Origin: M3007 sp964550795
GTDB lineage: Bacteria > Bacteroidota > Bacteroidia > Chitinophagales > Saprospiraceae
Assembly (NCBI GenBank): GCA_964550795.1
Contig: CAZKBH010000022.1
Span: 1-64,000, forward strand
DNA length: 64,000 bases
Direction of reading: 5' to 3'
Shown here piece by piece: positions 51,342-59,758 of this stretch; position 1 is the first letter of the stretch, and every line of letters begins with the position of its first letter. Below the pieces are notes generated by a model. The model made no database searches and was not told the DNA's origin. It saw nothing but the letters and a program-made list of their open reading frames with translations. Made by a program: the position numbers and the translations under genes.

Positions 51342-51564
51342 GGAACACCGAATTTGCCGACACCTCTGACACCACCGAATTTGGTTGGAACACCGAATTG
51401 ACGGATACCGCTGACACCACAGAATTTGGTTGGAACACCGAATTGACGGATACCGCTGACACCACAGAATTTGGTTGGAACACCGAATTGACGGATACCG
51501 ATGGTACCACCGAAGCTCCTCATTTTTTTCGGTGGTACCGGTGGTATCGGCAAATTCGGTGTTC
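51342..51564. repeat. 45-bp tandem repeats with inverted end
   Basis: Four starts of GGAACACCGAATT at 51342, 51387, 51432 and 51477 (exact 45-bp period). They are followed by an inverted partial copy (TTCGGTGGTACC.., 51529-51564) whose complement begins AGAACACCGAATTTGCCGA. The whole forms a slipped hairpin between the convergent SprB and membrane-protein genes. It stays open in several frames because 45 is a multiple of three. Confidence 0.85.
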
Positions 51565-51571
51565 TAAAACT

Positions 51572-52306
51572 TTACCTGTCAGACGCTGCGGGCAAATTCT
51601 CGTCCTTTTGATCGAATGCAAAGGGGAGCATTACCAGGGTAAACATCATGAGACAGAGGAACTCTGCACCGATGATGTACCAGGGCCACTCGCCAAAAAG
51701 GTCAAGGAGCGATGGATGGGCGGGCTTCTGACTCAGGTACATGAAATTGGTGCCGAGCAGGTAGTTGATGCCCAAGACAAACACAAAATACAGGTTGACC
51801 CAAAGGAAGGCGCGGCCAAAACTCTGCCAGGTCGGACGAAAACGATACACGAAAATGGCGTACAAAATGCTTTGCAGCAGGCCCATGTGCACCACAAAAA
51901 AACGGAAGTTCAGGTAGTGCGGAAATCCGTGATCCAACGCGGGTGTAAGCAGGGATTGGATGCAGCCCCCCATCACCATGTAATACGTAATTTCAAAAAG
52001 GAAAAACGAGCGTCGCCAGAGCATGAAGGGCAACACCAGGTTCATGAAGTAGCTAATGTGGAAAGGAAGTACCAAGCCCAAATCCACGGTCTCTTCAAAA
52101 AAAACCATGTAGAGGGAAATAAGCATCCACAATACTACTGGAATTAAACTTTGAATAAGACCAATCCGTCGCTGCCCCTGATCGTCTCGTTGCTTTTTAC
52201 CCAGCCATATCCAAAAAACCGTGCTGAGCACGCCAATAGCCAGCCAGATGAAATGCTCAGGGCTGTAACTTTGGAAATTAGGCACAAATAGGAAAAACGG
52301 ATGCAC
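51572..52306 (-). CDS. TIGR02206/YwaF family integral membrane protein
   Basis: 244 residues with about seven hydrophobic helices. FSPEHF-like opening (YSPEHFIWLAIGVLSTVFW), LPFHISYFMNLVLPFML, and a late NYLLGTNFMYLSQKPAHPSLL are the conserved stretches of the YwaF/TIGR02206 group. Function is unknown; the family resembles small multi-helix membrane proteins with conserved histidines. Its last codons run up to the 45-bp repeat array, and the 155-base upstream gap holds two GGCCGGA-like blocks (near 52312 and 52411) but no gene. Confidence 0.8.
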   Translation of the reverse strand: MHPFFLFVPNFQSYSPEHFIWLAIGVLSTVFWIWLGKKQRDDQGQRRIGLIQSLIPVVLWMLISLYMVFFEETVDLGLVLPFHISYFMNLVLPFMLWRRSFFLFEITYYMVMGGCIQSLLTPALDHGFPHYLNFRFFVVHMGLLQSILYAIFVYRFRPTWQSFGRAFLWVNLYFVFVLGINYLLGTNFMYLSQKPAHPSLLDLFGEWPWYIIGAEFLCLMMFTLVMLPFAFDQKDENLPAASDR

Positions 52307-52461
52307 GATACTTAGGCCGGATTTGTTTTTAAGCGGCTAAAAATAGCAGGTTTTTGTGCGCATACACCTTCAAAAAGCCCTGTTTTTTGACGAACGGCCT
52401 GATTTTAGGCCGGAACCGCTTGGACGCATCTTATTGTTCCTGAATGTATTGCAGTAATTCG

Positions 52462-53484
52462 CTAATTCTGTAAACGCTTTTTCTCCGGTACGCCCTCAAA
52501 GAAAAAGTTGTATCCCCGGAAGATTGGCCCAAACACCCGATCCTGGGTGAGCATAAAGGCGTCATTATCCACATCCGTAAAATATCTCGCCACATACGGC
52601 TGGCCATCATCTCGCCGATATTCGACTTCAACAGGCCAGAAACGCACTTTTTTCTCGGCTCCATCCTCTTTTTTGAGCGTAACCACTGCGAAAGGAATAA
52701 GTGCTTTTACAGAATCCCGCAGGGGGTTCTCGGTTTCATACGCCTCGGCAATAAGACGCTCAAACTGAACCAAATATGCCTCTGCTACCCCTTTTCTGCG
52801 TGGGCTGGATATTTTGCTGGTCGTATTGTAATAAGGCGTGATCTCGTAGGTTGCTTCCGACGTTTTTTCCAGTTTAAAGGAATCACTTTTGCGTTGGGGA
52901 TATTCAACATGCACAGACTGAATTTTTTCCGGCTTTTCTTGAAAAATGGCACGATCGCGCCACTCGTCGTCGCCCAATCGGAATGGCAGCCGGATTTGGC
53001 CAATAAAACCTGGGATATGCACCACGTAGGGCTGCTCAGCACCGTCCATCAGCATCACCGTGCCGCGTTCTCCGTCCGTTACGCCCCCGATGTAGTAGGT
53101 CTTTAAACCTTTACCCGCACGGTCATAAATCTCCACTTTGATGCCAACTACGGCCAGTTCCTTAATCATATTTGGAATGGCGCCATTGGGCGGGATATTG
53201 AGTACCCGCACTTTGGAGATGGTTTCGAGCAAGGTTTCAACCGCCGTAGGTCGGGCGGGATATTTGCCGTTATAGTACCAAACTTTATCTTTAATTTCAA
53301 GGGTAGCGGTACGGCCCTGTCGGTCGGCAATAAAGATTTTGCCAATTTCTTCGGGGTTTTGTACTGCAAAATCCATGTCCCAAGATACATGGGTTCCGGT
53401 TTGTTTGTTTTTGTAAGAGAGGACGTACCATGCAGTAGCCCCCAATACCAAAAAGAGGGCTGCCAAGAGCAGAGTTCTGTTCAT
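52462..53484 (-). CDS. DUF4340 domain protein
   Basis: 340 residues with an N-terminal membrane anchor (TLLLAALFLVLGATAWYVL). The body shows the DUF4340 pattern: beta-rich repeats with GKYPARPTAVETLLETISKV, YYIGGVTDGERGTVMLMDG, PYVVHIPGF and WRDRAIF. In several bacteria DUF4340 proteins are encoded beside ABC-2/GldG-type gliding genes and may be periplasmic partners. Here no gldFG is adjacent, so that link is not supported. Upstream of the gene is a 205-base gap containing the terminator of htrA. Confidence 0.82.
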   Translation of the reverse strand: MNRTLLLAALFLVLGATAWYVLSYKNKQTGTHVSWDMDFAVQNPEEIGKIFIADRQGRTATLEIKDKVWYYNGKYPARPTAVETLLETISKVRVLNIPPNGAIPNMIKELAVVGIKVEIYDRAGKGLKTYYIGGVTDGERGTVMLMDGAEQPYVVHIPGFIGQIRLPFRLGDDEWRDRAIFQEKPEKIQSVHVEYPQRKSDSFKLEKTSEATYEITPYYNTTSKISSPRRKGVAEAYLVQFERLIAEAYETENPLRDSVKALIPFAVVTLKKEDGAEKKVRFWPVEVEYRRDDGQPYVARYFTDVDNDAFMLTQDRVFGPIFRGYNFFFEGVPEKKRLQN

Positions 53485-53588
53485 AAATGATTGATTTTGA
53501 AAAATTTACAATGCACGAAATTAAAACACAGTAAGGGTGCATTGGCATGGCAAGCGGGGCAAAAATAGCAACTAAGCTGGTTCTTCCC

Positions 53589-53627
53589 AAAAAAAAAAGC
53601 CGACCCTTGCATTACGCAAGGGCCGGC
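53589..53627 (-). terminator. Terminator of the HtrA gene
   Basis: On the minus strand GCCGGCCCTTGC and GCAAGGGTCGGC form a 12-bp stem (one mismatch) with a five-base loop, followed by ten Ts (plus-strand As at 53589-53598). It lies 63 bases after the htrA stop. Confidence 0.85.
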
Positions 53628-53689
53628 ACATCAAAACAAAACGAAAAACCAACTTTTTATCTTTAGTGGCCTAAGAACGGCCATCTGGG

Positions 53690-54835
53690 TCAATTATTGC
53701 TTCTGACTTTCATCCGCACGGGGATTTCACGGGGATCTCCCTTGCGCACCACTTGGAGCGTCAATGTTTCACCAACCTGAGAACGTCCAATCAACTCCAT
53801 TAGTTCAGAAGTTGTAGTCACATTTTTGCCATTTGCTTTCGTGACGATATCATTTTCTTGCACGCCTGCAAGCGCGGCGGAGCCATCGGGATCCAAGCCA
53901 GCTACCACAACGCCTTGCGTGTAGTCAAGCCCGAGTTCTCTGGCTACGTTGGCATCCATAGTTGCCACATTTACCCCAAGATACGCACGGCGAAACTCTC
54001 CATATTTTACCAGATCATCTGCAATGCGTTTTACTAAGTTGACCGGAATAGCAAAAGAATAACCCGCAAATACACCCGTAGGCGTGGCAATGGCCGAGTT
54101 GATTCCAATCAATTTCCCTTGTACATCCACCAGTGCACCGCCGGAGTTTCCGGGGTTCACCGCTGCATCTGTCTGGATAAATGATTCGATGGCCTTACCT
54201 CCTTTAATGATGTTGATATCACGCCCTTTGGCGCTCACAATACCCGCCGTTACGGTCGAAGTAAGATCAAATGGGTTGCCAACAGCAAGTACCCATTCCC
54301 CAACCTTTACATCATCTGAGTCGCCTATTTCAATCGCGTTAAGATCATTGGCATCAATTTTAATGACAGCCATATCGGTATTTGGATCCCTGCCAACAAG
54401 GCGAGCACGGAACTCGCGACCATCGTGCAAGGTCACCTCATATTCGTCGGCGAATTCCACCACGTGGTTATTGGTCAAAATGTACCCATCGGAACTGTAA
54501 ATGACTCCAGAACCTGTGCCTGAGCGAGGCTGTTGTTCGTAGTTGTAACTGTCGCCAAAAAAATAGTGAAATGGACTCGAATAACGATTTTCCCGTTGGC
54601 GCTTGATGGCAGATTCTCTGCTTTCAGAAGCCTTGATGTGCACCACGGCAGACATCGTGCGCTCCGCGGCCTTTGTAAAATCGAAAGTCGGGGCTCCCCC
54701 GAAGCTCACTTGTTTGGAGTAAATTTGCTGCTGGATTGGCTGCGCAGCTTGGGGCGTTTCGAGCATTTTCGCTGCGCCCAACGTGACAAGTCCGCCTATA
54801 GCGCCAGCGAGTAGCGTTGACCACAAATTGTTCAT
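53690..54835 (-). CDS. DegP/HtrA-type serine protease with one PDZ domain
   Basis: 381 residues. An N-terminal signal anchor (TLLAGAIGGLVTLGAAKM) puts it in the periplasm. The trypsin-like catalytic triad is complete: His in ILTNNHVVEF, Asp in NTDMAVIKID and Ser in NPGNSGGALV. One PDZ domain follows (YTQGVVVAGLDPDGSAALAG, then VQENDIVTKANG). It degrades or refolds damaged envelope proteins. The single PDZ and membrane anchor resemble DegS, but Bacteroidota HtrA proteins of this size usually act as general proteases. It carries its own terminator and is likely monocistronic. Confidence 0.94.
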   Translation of the reverse strand: MNNLWSTLLAGAIGGLVTLGAAKMLETPQAAQPIQQQIYSKQVSFGGAPTFDFTKAAERTMSAVVHIKASESRESAIKRQRENRYSSPFHYFFGDSYNYEQQPRSGTGSGVIYSSDGYILTNNHVVEFADEYEVTLHDGREFRARLVGRDPNTDMAVIKIDANDLNAIEIGDSDDVKVGEWVLAVGNPFDLTSTVTAGIVSAKGRDINIIKGGKAIESFIQTDAAVNPGNSGGALVDVQGKLIGINSAIATPTGVFAGYSFAIPVNLVKRIADDLVKYGEFRRAYLGVNVATMDANVARELGLDYTQGVVVAGLDPDGSAALAGVQENDIVTKANGKNVTTTSELMELIGRSQVGETLTLQVVRKGDPREIPVRMKVRSNN

Positions 54836-55037
54836 AATTCAGGTTTTAATTTTTGCTGTGAAAAACAGGATTTAAACGCGAAGATGACTACTTTGCTGCC
54901 GGAAATATTTGATTTAACGTGCTGTTAACCAGTACATCCAATCGCCCGGATAGAAACCTTCAAAAATTTAAAACGCTGATAACCGAAGCATTGTTTTGAA
55001 CCTCCGACCAATAACCAGACTAGCCAGACCAACGCCC

Positions 55038-55650
55038 GTGACCAACCGTTATTTGTATGATCTTGATAGACTCAACCTACTGTTTCGCCCCGAAAACGAC
55101 CTGGAGCGCACGTTAATTGCACTTCCCGAATTTCGTCAGGGCCTTTCGTGGGGCGAACCNNNNNNNNNNACACCCCGAGGGCAAAGTTGGGCTGCACGTC
55201 CGCGAAGTACTCCATAATATTTCCGCTATCCCAAACCTCTCTTCCGCAGACCGCAGCCGATTGCGCCTGATCGCTTTGGCACATGATACCTTTAAACACG
55301 TCGAAAGTCGAACCCGCCCTCGGGATTGGACCAAACGACACGGGCTTTTAGCGCGCCAATTCATGGAACAATATACGAGTGACCCCGTGATTTTGGATGT
55401 CATCGAAACCCACGACGATGCTTACTATAAATGGCTCCTGCAACACCGGCGACCTTCTACGCATAGCCAACTCGATTCGCTCATGAGCAGGGTCGGGTAT
55501 TGTATCCAGTTTTATTACCTCTTTTTTAAGTGTGACACCCAAACGGGGGACAAAATCCAAGCGCCCCTGCGCTGGTTCGAGCGGGAAGCAAAAGGCATCG
55601 AATTGGTAAAAATTCGACCATTTTGGCCTTGGGAACCTGTTGAGCGTTGA
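55038..55650 (+). CDS. HD-domain phosphohydrolase-like protein (interrupted by assembly gap)
   Basis: The reading starts MTNRYLYDLDRLNLLF from GTG 55038 (TTG 54996 is an alternative) and runs to GLSWGEP at the gap. It resumes as HPEGKVGLHVREVLHNI in another frame and ends at 55650. The HD motif is in LIALAHDTFKH; the first histidine is in HPEGKVGLHV. Later YTSDPVILDVIETHDDAYY is typical of HD proteins hydrolysing nucleotides. The frame change is explained by the ten Ns: a gap of nine bases would restore one frame and give P-x-x-G before HPEG. About 200 residues in all. Substrate unknown. Confidence 0.72.
55160..55169. other. Assembly gap (10 Ns)
   Basis: Ten undetermined bases inside the HD-protein gene. 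Ten breaks the reading frame; nine or another multiple of three would keep it. Confidence 0.99.
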
Positions 55651-55710
55651 TCCTTGAGAAATAGAAACCTGAAAACCCCGTTCTTTGCGCCAGCAAATTC
55701 ATTCCATTCC

Positions 55711-56739
55711 ATGCAAAATAAAACAAAACGGCCTTACAAGGCCTATGGCCTCATCGCTGTATTACTGTTGGTGGCAGTTTTTTACGTCATTCAACCCTTT
55801 TTAAACAAAAAAACGCCTACCCAAAAGCCGGTTGAACTCCTCAAAAAAGCCGTACCCCAATTGGATGTGCCAGACTTCAATGCGGACTCTGCTTTCCTGT
55901 TCGTACAAAAACAGGTGGATTTTGGCCCGAGGGTGCCCAATTCTCCCGCGCACAAAAAATGTGCAGCCTGGTTTGTACAAGAATTAAAAAGTCGGGGGAT
56001 GACTGTGATTGAACAAAATTTTAAAGCTCAAGGTTACCAGGGGACTACCTGGAATGGGGTCAACATCATTGGCCAATATAAGCCGGAATTGAACAAGCGA
56101 CTGCTCTTTGCCGCACACTGGGACAGCCGTTTTCAGGCCGATAAAGATACCAAAGACCAAAATAAACCCATTGACGGAGCCGATGATGGAGCCAGTGGCG
56201 TTGCGGTTTTGTTAGAGATGGCCCGGATTCTTGCTCAATCGCCAGTAGACGTGGGCGTTGACCTGATATTATTCGACGTGGAAGACCAGGGAGATGATGG
56301 TGGCGAGCCAGAAACCTGGTGCCTCGGATCACAATACTGGGCCAAAAACCTACACAAAGCGGGGTATTTCCCCTATTCTGCCATTCTTTTAGACATGGTA
56401 GGCGCAAAAGATGCCCGTTTTTACAAAGAAGGCATTTCGATGCAGGTCGCACCACAAACCGTCAACAACGTCTGGAACCTTGCTTCCTCCCTAGGCTATG
56501 GCGAATATTTCATCCACGAAGAAAAGCCCGGCATCACAGACGATCACGTTTTTGTAATCCGTGGCGCTCGGATTCCGATGATTAACATCATCAGTATGCC
56601 AAATGATAGTGAACGCATGTTTGGCGCCTACCACCACACGCACAATGATAATATCAGCATCATTGACAAAAATGTGTTAAAAGCGGTGGGGCAAACCATC
56701 ACTGCGGTGGTTTACAGGACCCATAATGGGGTGATGTAA
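55711..56739 (+). CDS. M28-family peptidase, glutaminyl-cyclase-like
   Basis: 342 residues from ATG 55711, with an N-terminal membrane segment (LIAVLLLVAVFYVIQPFL), so it is anchored facing the periplasm. Zinc-site motifs of the M28/type II glutaminyl cyclase fold are present: AAHWDSR, DGADDGASGVAVLLEMAR, FDVEDQGDDGG, LLDMVGAKDA and YHHTHNDN. The stretch WCLGSQYWAKNLH resembles the glutaminyl cyclase LYGSRHLA block. It may convert N-terminal glutamine of exported proteins to pyroglutamate, or act as an aminopeptidase. The gene follows the HD protein by 60 bases and converges with the LOG gene. Confidence 0.86.
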   Translation: MQNKTKRPYKAYGLIAVLLLVAVFYVIQPFLNKKTPTQKPVELLKKAVPQLDVPDFNADSAFLFVQKQVDFGPRVPNSPAHKKCAAWFVQELKSRGMTVIEQNFKAQGYQGTTWNGVNIIGQYKPELNKRLLFAAHWDSRFQADKDTKDQNKPIDGADDGASGVAVLLEMARILAQSPVDVGVDLILFDVEDQGDDGGEPETWCLGSQYWAKNLHKAGYFPYSAILLDMVGAKDARFYKEGISMQVAPQTVNNVWNLASSLGYGEYFIHEEKPGITDDHVFVIRGARIPMINIISMPNDSERMFGAYHHTHNDNISIIDKNVLKAVGQTITAVVYRTHNGVM

Positions 56740-56756
56740 GACGGCATCCAGGAAGA

Positions 56757-57323
56757 TTAATGCCATTTATCCAGCGCGCGGTGTTCATAGTGCTCCATGG
56801 CCGTAAGCAGCCCCGGAACAGTATCAGAGGAGATGCATAGTCGGCGGTTTTGCGCTTTCAGGAAGCCATTTTCGACCATGTTGTCGAGCATGTGCAGGAG
56901 CGGATCGTAGTAGCCGCGCAGGCTTAGCAGGCCGATGGGCCTTTCGTATTGCCGAAGTTGGGCGAGGGTGAGGGCTTCAAAAAGTTCGTCCATGGAGCCA
57001 TAACCACCGGGTAACGTAATGACCCCATCGGTGTTTTGAATGAGCAGGTCGCGGCGTTGGGACATGGTATCTACTACAATCATGTCTTTTACCCCCGGAT
57101 GCCCTAGTTCGAGGCCATTGAGTTGATGGGTGATGATGCCGGTGATCGCGCCGCCTTCTGCCAACACAGCATCGGCGAGAATGCCCATCAGTCCGACACT
57201 GCCTCCGCCGAAGACGACCCGAATTCCGCGCTGTGCAAGGGTTTTTCCAAGTTCGGTAGCGGCCTCGGCAAACCAGGGATGTGTGCCTTTGTTGGCGCCA
57301 CAATAAACTGCGATTGATTTCAT
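56757..57323 (-). CDS. LOG-family (TIGR00730) Rossmann-fold phosphoribohydrolase
   Basis: 188 residues. AVYCGANKGTHPWFAEAA opens the protein, FGGGSVGLMG is the nucleotide-binding loop, and LPGGYGSMDELFEALTLAQL is the catalytic PGGxGTxxE motif, with Ser in place of the usual Thr. The family cleaves the ribose bond of cytokinin riboside or other nucleoside 5'-monophosphates; plant LOG and bacterial YvdD are members. In bacteria the usual substrate is AMP or a related purine. Convergent with the M28 gene and divergent from the lipoprotein gene. Confidence 0.9.
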   Translation of the reverse strand: MKSIAVYCGANKGTHPWFAEAATELGKTLAQRGIRVVFGGGSVGLMGILADAVLAEGGAITGIITHQLNGLELGHPGVKDMIVVDTMSQRRDLLIQNTDGVITLPGGYGSMDELFEALTLAQLRQYERPIGLLSLRGYYDPLLHMLDNMVENGFLKAQNRRLCISSDTVPGLLTAMEHYEHRALDKWH

Positions 57324-57387
57324 ACGAGAGAATGCGTTAATTTTGTGGGCGCAAACCTCGTACTTTTTTACTCAAACCGATACAACC

Positions 57388-58692
57388 ATGCTAATTATCC
57401 GTTCAGCACTTTTTGTGCTCCTTATTTTAGCCGCCTTTTCTTGCAATAAAGTACAGGATACTCCCGATCCCGATCCTGACCCTGTTTTTGAAGTAACCGT
57501 CCAAAACGATTATTTTCAAATTCAAGCCCGATACGCCTTATTCCTCTCCAATTCGGATGGCGAAACCGTGGCATTTCGATGGCTTCCCGGGGAAGACACC
57601 GCGCGGATTCAGGTGCCCGGTAGTCTGCCAACCGACCGTTATGATTGCACCATCATGCGATTGAGTACCCTGGAGGCACCAGGTACTGGTATTAAAGACA
57701 CCACGCTCACCCTCACGACCTACACCAACTTAGCCAGCGGGCAAAAGATCAATCTCCGCGACTTGTATTTCCACCAAACCACCACCTTGAAATTCACGCT
57801 GGCTGGATTTAACACCCTGGATTCGATTGTGGTTTCTGATGCCCTCACGCTCTCGCGGCCGCAGGCAAACAACAATTATTACGGAGAATATTTGGTGAAC
57901 AACACCGGGCAGTGCTGGATTCGGGTGCTGGTCAACGGCGAGTCTTTTTGGCGTTATCTGACCTTTAAAAATGTAGGCATAACCCTCAATGCCAGCACGA
58001 TAAACGTAGCGCAAATGCTTACCATATTCGCCCCAACACTCCCCATGAATCTCCCGTTTTTGACTACCTGGGACTATAAACTGGATGGCGTGGTAGATAG
58101 CTCAAAACTGAAATTCTTCCCACTCAGTGCGCCCGTTATGGCGCCAGGTGGGGAAGTGCCTGTCTTCAACGAGGTCAGGGTATTTGAACCCGTGAACAAT
58201 GACCTGTTTGACCCAAATCGCCCATACATCAATCTGTTCCGCTTGCAAACCAGTGGGCCAGCAGGCGATGTGGACGGCTACCATTATTTTAGCGATAATT
58301 TCTACACAGGCGTACCCGCAACGCTGCCGCAACCGAATTTCGATTTAGAGCCTACTATTTTGGCCAACAACCGCTCGGTAGCCGTGACGTGTATCGGAGA
58401 TTTTGACTTGTTGGCCTTCTCTCGAGCACGCTCCATTACCCCTAAAATAAACTGGGAAGTGACGATTAGGCCACAAAATGGAATCGTTTTGTACCAACTT
58501 CCCCTCGTTCCGAAGGAATTAGGCGACCTGTACCCTGCGCTTAAAAACTACGATTTTAATACTTCCGTCCGCGCCCGTGCCGAGCGCTACGAGCGACTCG
58601 ACTATGAAAAAATTGTGCAGCAACGCCTGCTCAATACCGACCCGCTTTGGCAAGCACGGGGCGGGTATTTAGGGCGAGAGGAGAATTATTAA
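57388..58692 (+). CDS. Lipoprotein of unknown function
   Basis: 434 residues from ATG 57388, with a lipoprotein signal ending AAFSC (Cys19), followed by a short DPDPDPDPV linker. The rest is beta-rich with many Asn, Thr and Pro residues and no enzyme motif I can name. The stretch near GPAGDVDGYHYFSDNFY is distinctive. The end (RAERYERLDYEKIVQQR) is charged and helical. Probably an outer- or inner-membrane-anchored structural or binding protein. The upstream ATG at 57343 is outside any signal peptide and is rejected. Convergent with the DUF6159 gene 15 bases away. Confidence 0.65.
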   Translation: MLIIRSALFVLLILAAFSCNKVQDTPDPDPDPVFEVTVQNDYFQIQARYALFLSNSDGETVAFRWLPGEDTARIQVPGSLPTDRYDCTIMRLSTLEAPGTGIKDTTLTLTTYTNLASGQKINLRDLYFHQTTTLKFTLAGFNTLDSIVVSDALTLSRPQANNNYYGEYLVNNTGQCWIRVLVNGESFWRYLTFKNVGITLNASTINVAQMLTIFAPTLPMNLPFLTTWDYKLDGVVDSSKLKFFPLSAPVMAPGGEVPVFNEVRVFEPVNNDLFDPNRPYINLFRLQTSGPAGDVDGYHYFSDNFYTGVPATLPQPNFDLEPTILANNRSVAVTCIGDFDLLAFSRARSITPKINWEVTIRPQNGIVLYQLPLVPKELGDLYPALKNYDFNTSVRARAERYERLDYEKIVQQRLLNTDPLWQARGGYLGREENY

Positions 58693-58707
58693 AATACAAC
58701 TTGCACG

Positions 58708-59541
58708 CTATTTCTGAATAAAAATGCTATCCAGAGCAGGGCCGTCAAAATGCCCTGTGGGCTTGCCGGTCACGTGGTTGTACACCGCTGCCACAAACAC
58801 GGTTTGGGCTGCAGAAGTAATCGTTCCGACTAATAGGATGAGCAGAACCCCCACGGTTATGCCGAGGATGAGGTGGACGTACGTTGCGAGGACGAATCCA
58901 ATGGCGATGCAAGCAAGGATGCCCAGGAAATTGAACAAGCCGAAACTTACGTTGGCGCTTAACGACTCGCCCCATTTTTGTTTGATCAATCGGCCGGATT
59001 CCTTGACCGTATCTATTACCCCGCGGTCTTCGTAAACCAAGATTGGCACGACGAAAAAGGTCAGGATGGACCAGGCGACCCCGATGATGGAGGACACAAC
59101 CTGGCCAATTTTTCCGGTTTCCTGCAAGGCCTTGAGCAAGGTGCCTACTGTGGCCGACAGGGCTGCCCAGGCGATTATCCGACCAATCCGCGACCAAGCG
59201 AAGGCGATGCCATCGCTAACAGAGGTCTCTTCATTGTTCAGGATTTTGATGGCGCAGTGGATCAGGGCGGTGTTGAAAAAAACGACCACGGTGAAACTGA
59301 CCAAATAGTAGAAAAAAACGAGCGCATAGCCCAGGAGGCTGCCGTACTGCTCGTCATCCATCAGTATTTCAATTTCGTCGCCGACCAGGAAAAAGGTGCC
59401 GCCGAAAAACGTGGCCAACACGGCAATCAGTGCGATGCCGGAGAACACGGGCAAAATGAGGAGCGAGCGGTTCTCGTTGATGGTTTGGTAACTGAGTTTG
59501 GCCAATTGCCAGCCATTGCTCAAACGTTCGAAGAAAGTCAT
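58708..59541 (-). CDS. DUF6159 family membrane protein
   Basis: 277 residues with six hydrophobic helices, opening MTFFERLSNGWQLAKLSYQT. The pattern of an N-terminal FxRxxxGWxLxKxSxxxL element, then paired helices (LLILPVFSGIALIAVLATFF, YALVFFYYLVSFTVVVFFN) and a late IPILVYEDRG-like stretch (VVPILVYEDRGVIDTVKES), fits the DUF6159 group. Such proteins are integral membrane proteins of unknown role, likely a glycerophosphoryl-transport-like or permease-like helper. The gene is followed by 217 bases before the next operator and has no clear partner. Confidence 0.78.
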   Translation of the reverse strand: MTFFERLSNGWQLAKLSYQTINENRSLLILPVFSGIALIAVLATFFGGTFFLVGDEIEILMDDEQYGSLLGYALVFFYYLVSFTVVVFFNTALIHCAIKILNNEETSVSDGIAFAWSRIGRIIAWAALSATVGTLLKALQETGKIGQVVSSIIGVAWSILTFFVVPILVYEDRGVIDTVKESGRLIKQKWGESLSANVSFGLFNFLGILACIAIGFVLATYVHLILGITVGVLLILLVGTITSAAQTVFVAAVYNHVTGKPTGHFDGPALDSIFIQK

Positions 59542-59700
59542 ATTTAGAGATTAAGGAGTGAAAAGTGCGTAGCTAAGGGGCAAATGTAATATAGGAAGAT
59601 GAAAAACAGTGAAGTTCTTAAATTTAGTTCGGCAGTCTTTTGGACTTAATTTATAGCTGTTGGGGTGAAGAGGATTCAATTTTGTCAGACAACTTTTAAT

Positions 59701-59752
59701 ATTTTTGGATTGGATTCCAAAAATATTATGTATTTTTGGGAAAGCATTCCAA
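59701..59752 (+). promoter_or_regulatory. Promoter with direct-repeat pair before the DUF4143 ATPase
   Basis: A 20-base unit beginning ATTTTTGG and ending ATTCCAA occurs at 59701-59720 and 59732-59752, starts 31 bases apart. TATTTTTG (59731-59738) exactly fits the -7 box, with TTG at 59710-59712, 18 bases upstream. TTCCAAAAATA/TATTTTTGGGAA also forms a dyad. The ATG follows seven bases after the second repeat. Confidence 0.6.
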
Positions 59753-59758
59753 TAAAAT

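Noticed and set aside
51342..51564. Tandem 45-bp repeats as a CRISPR array.
   Set aside because: Units are contiguous with no unique spacers, and no cas genes are near.
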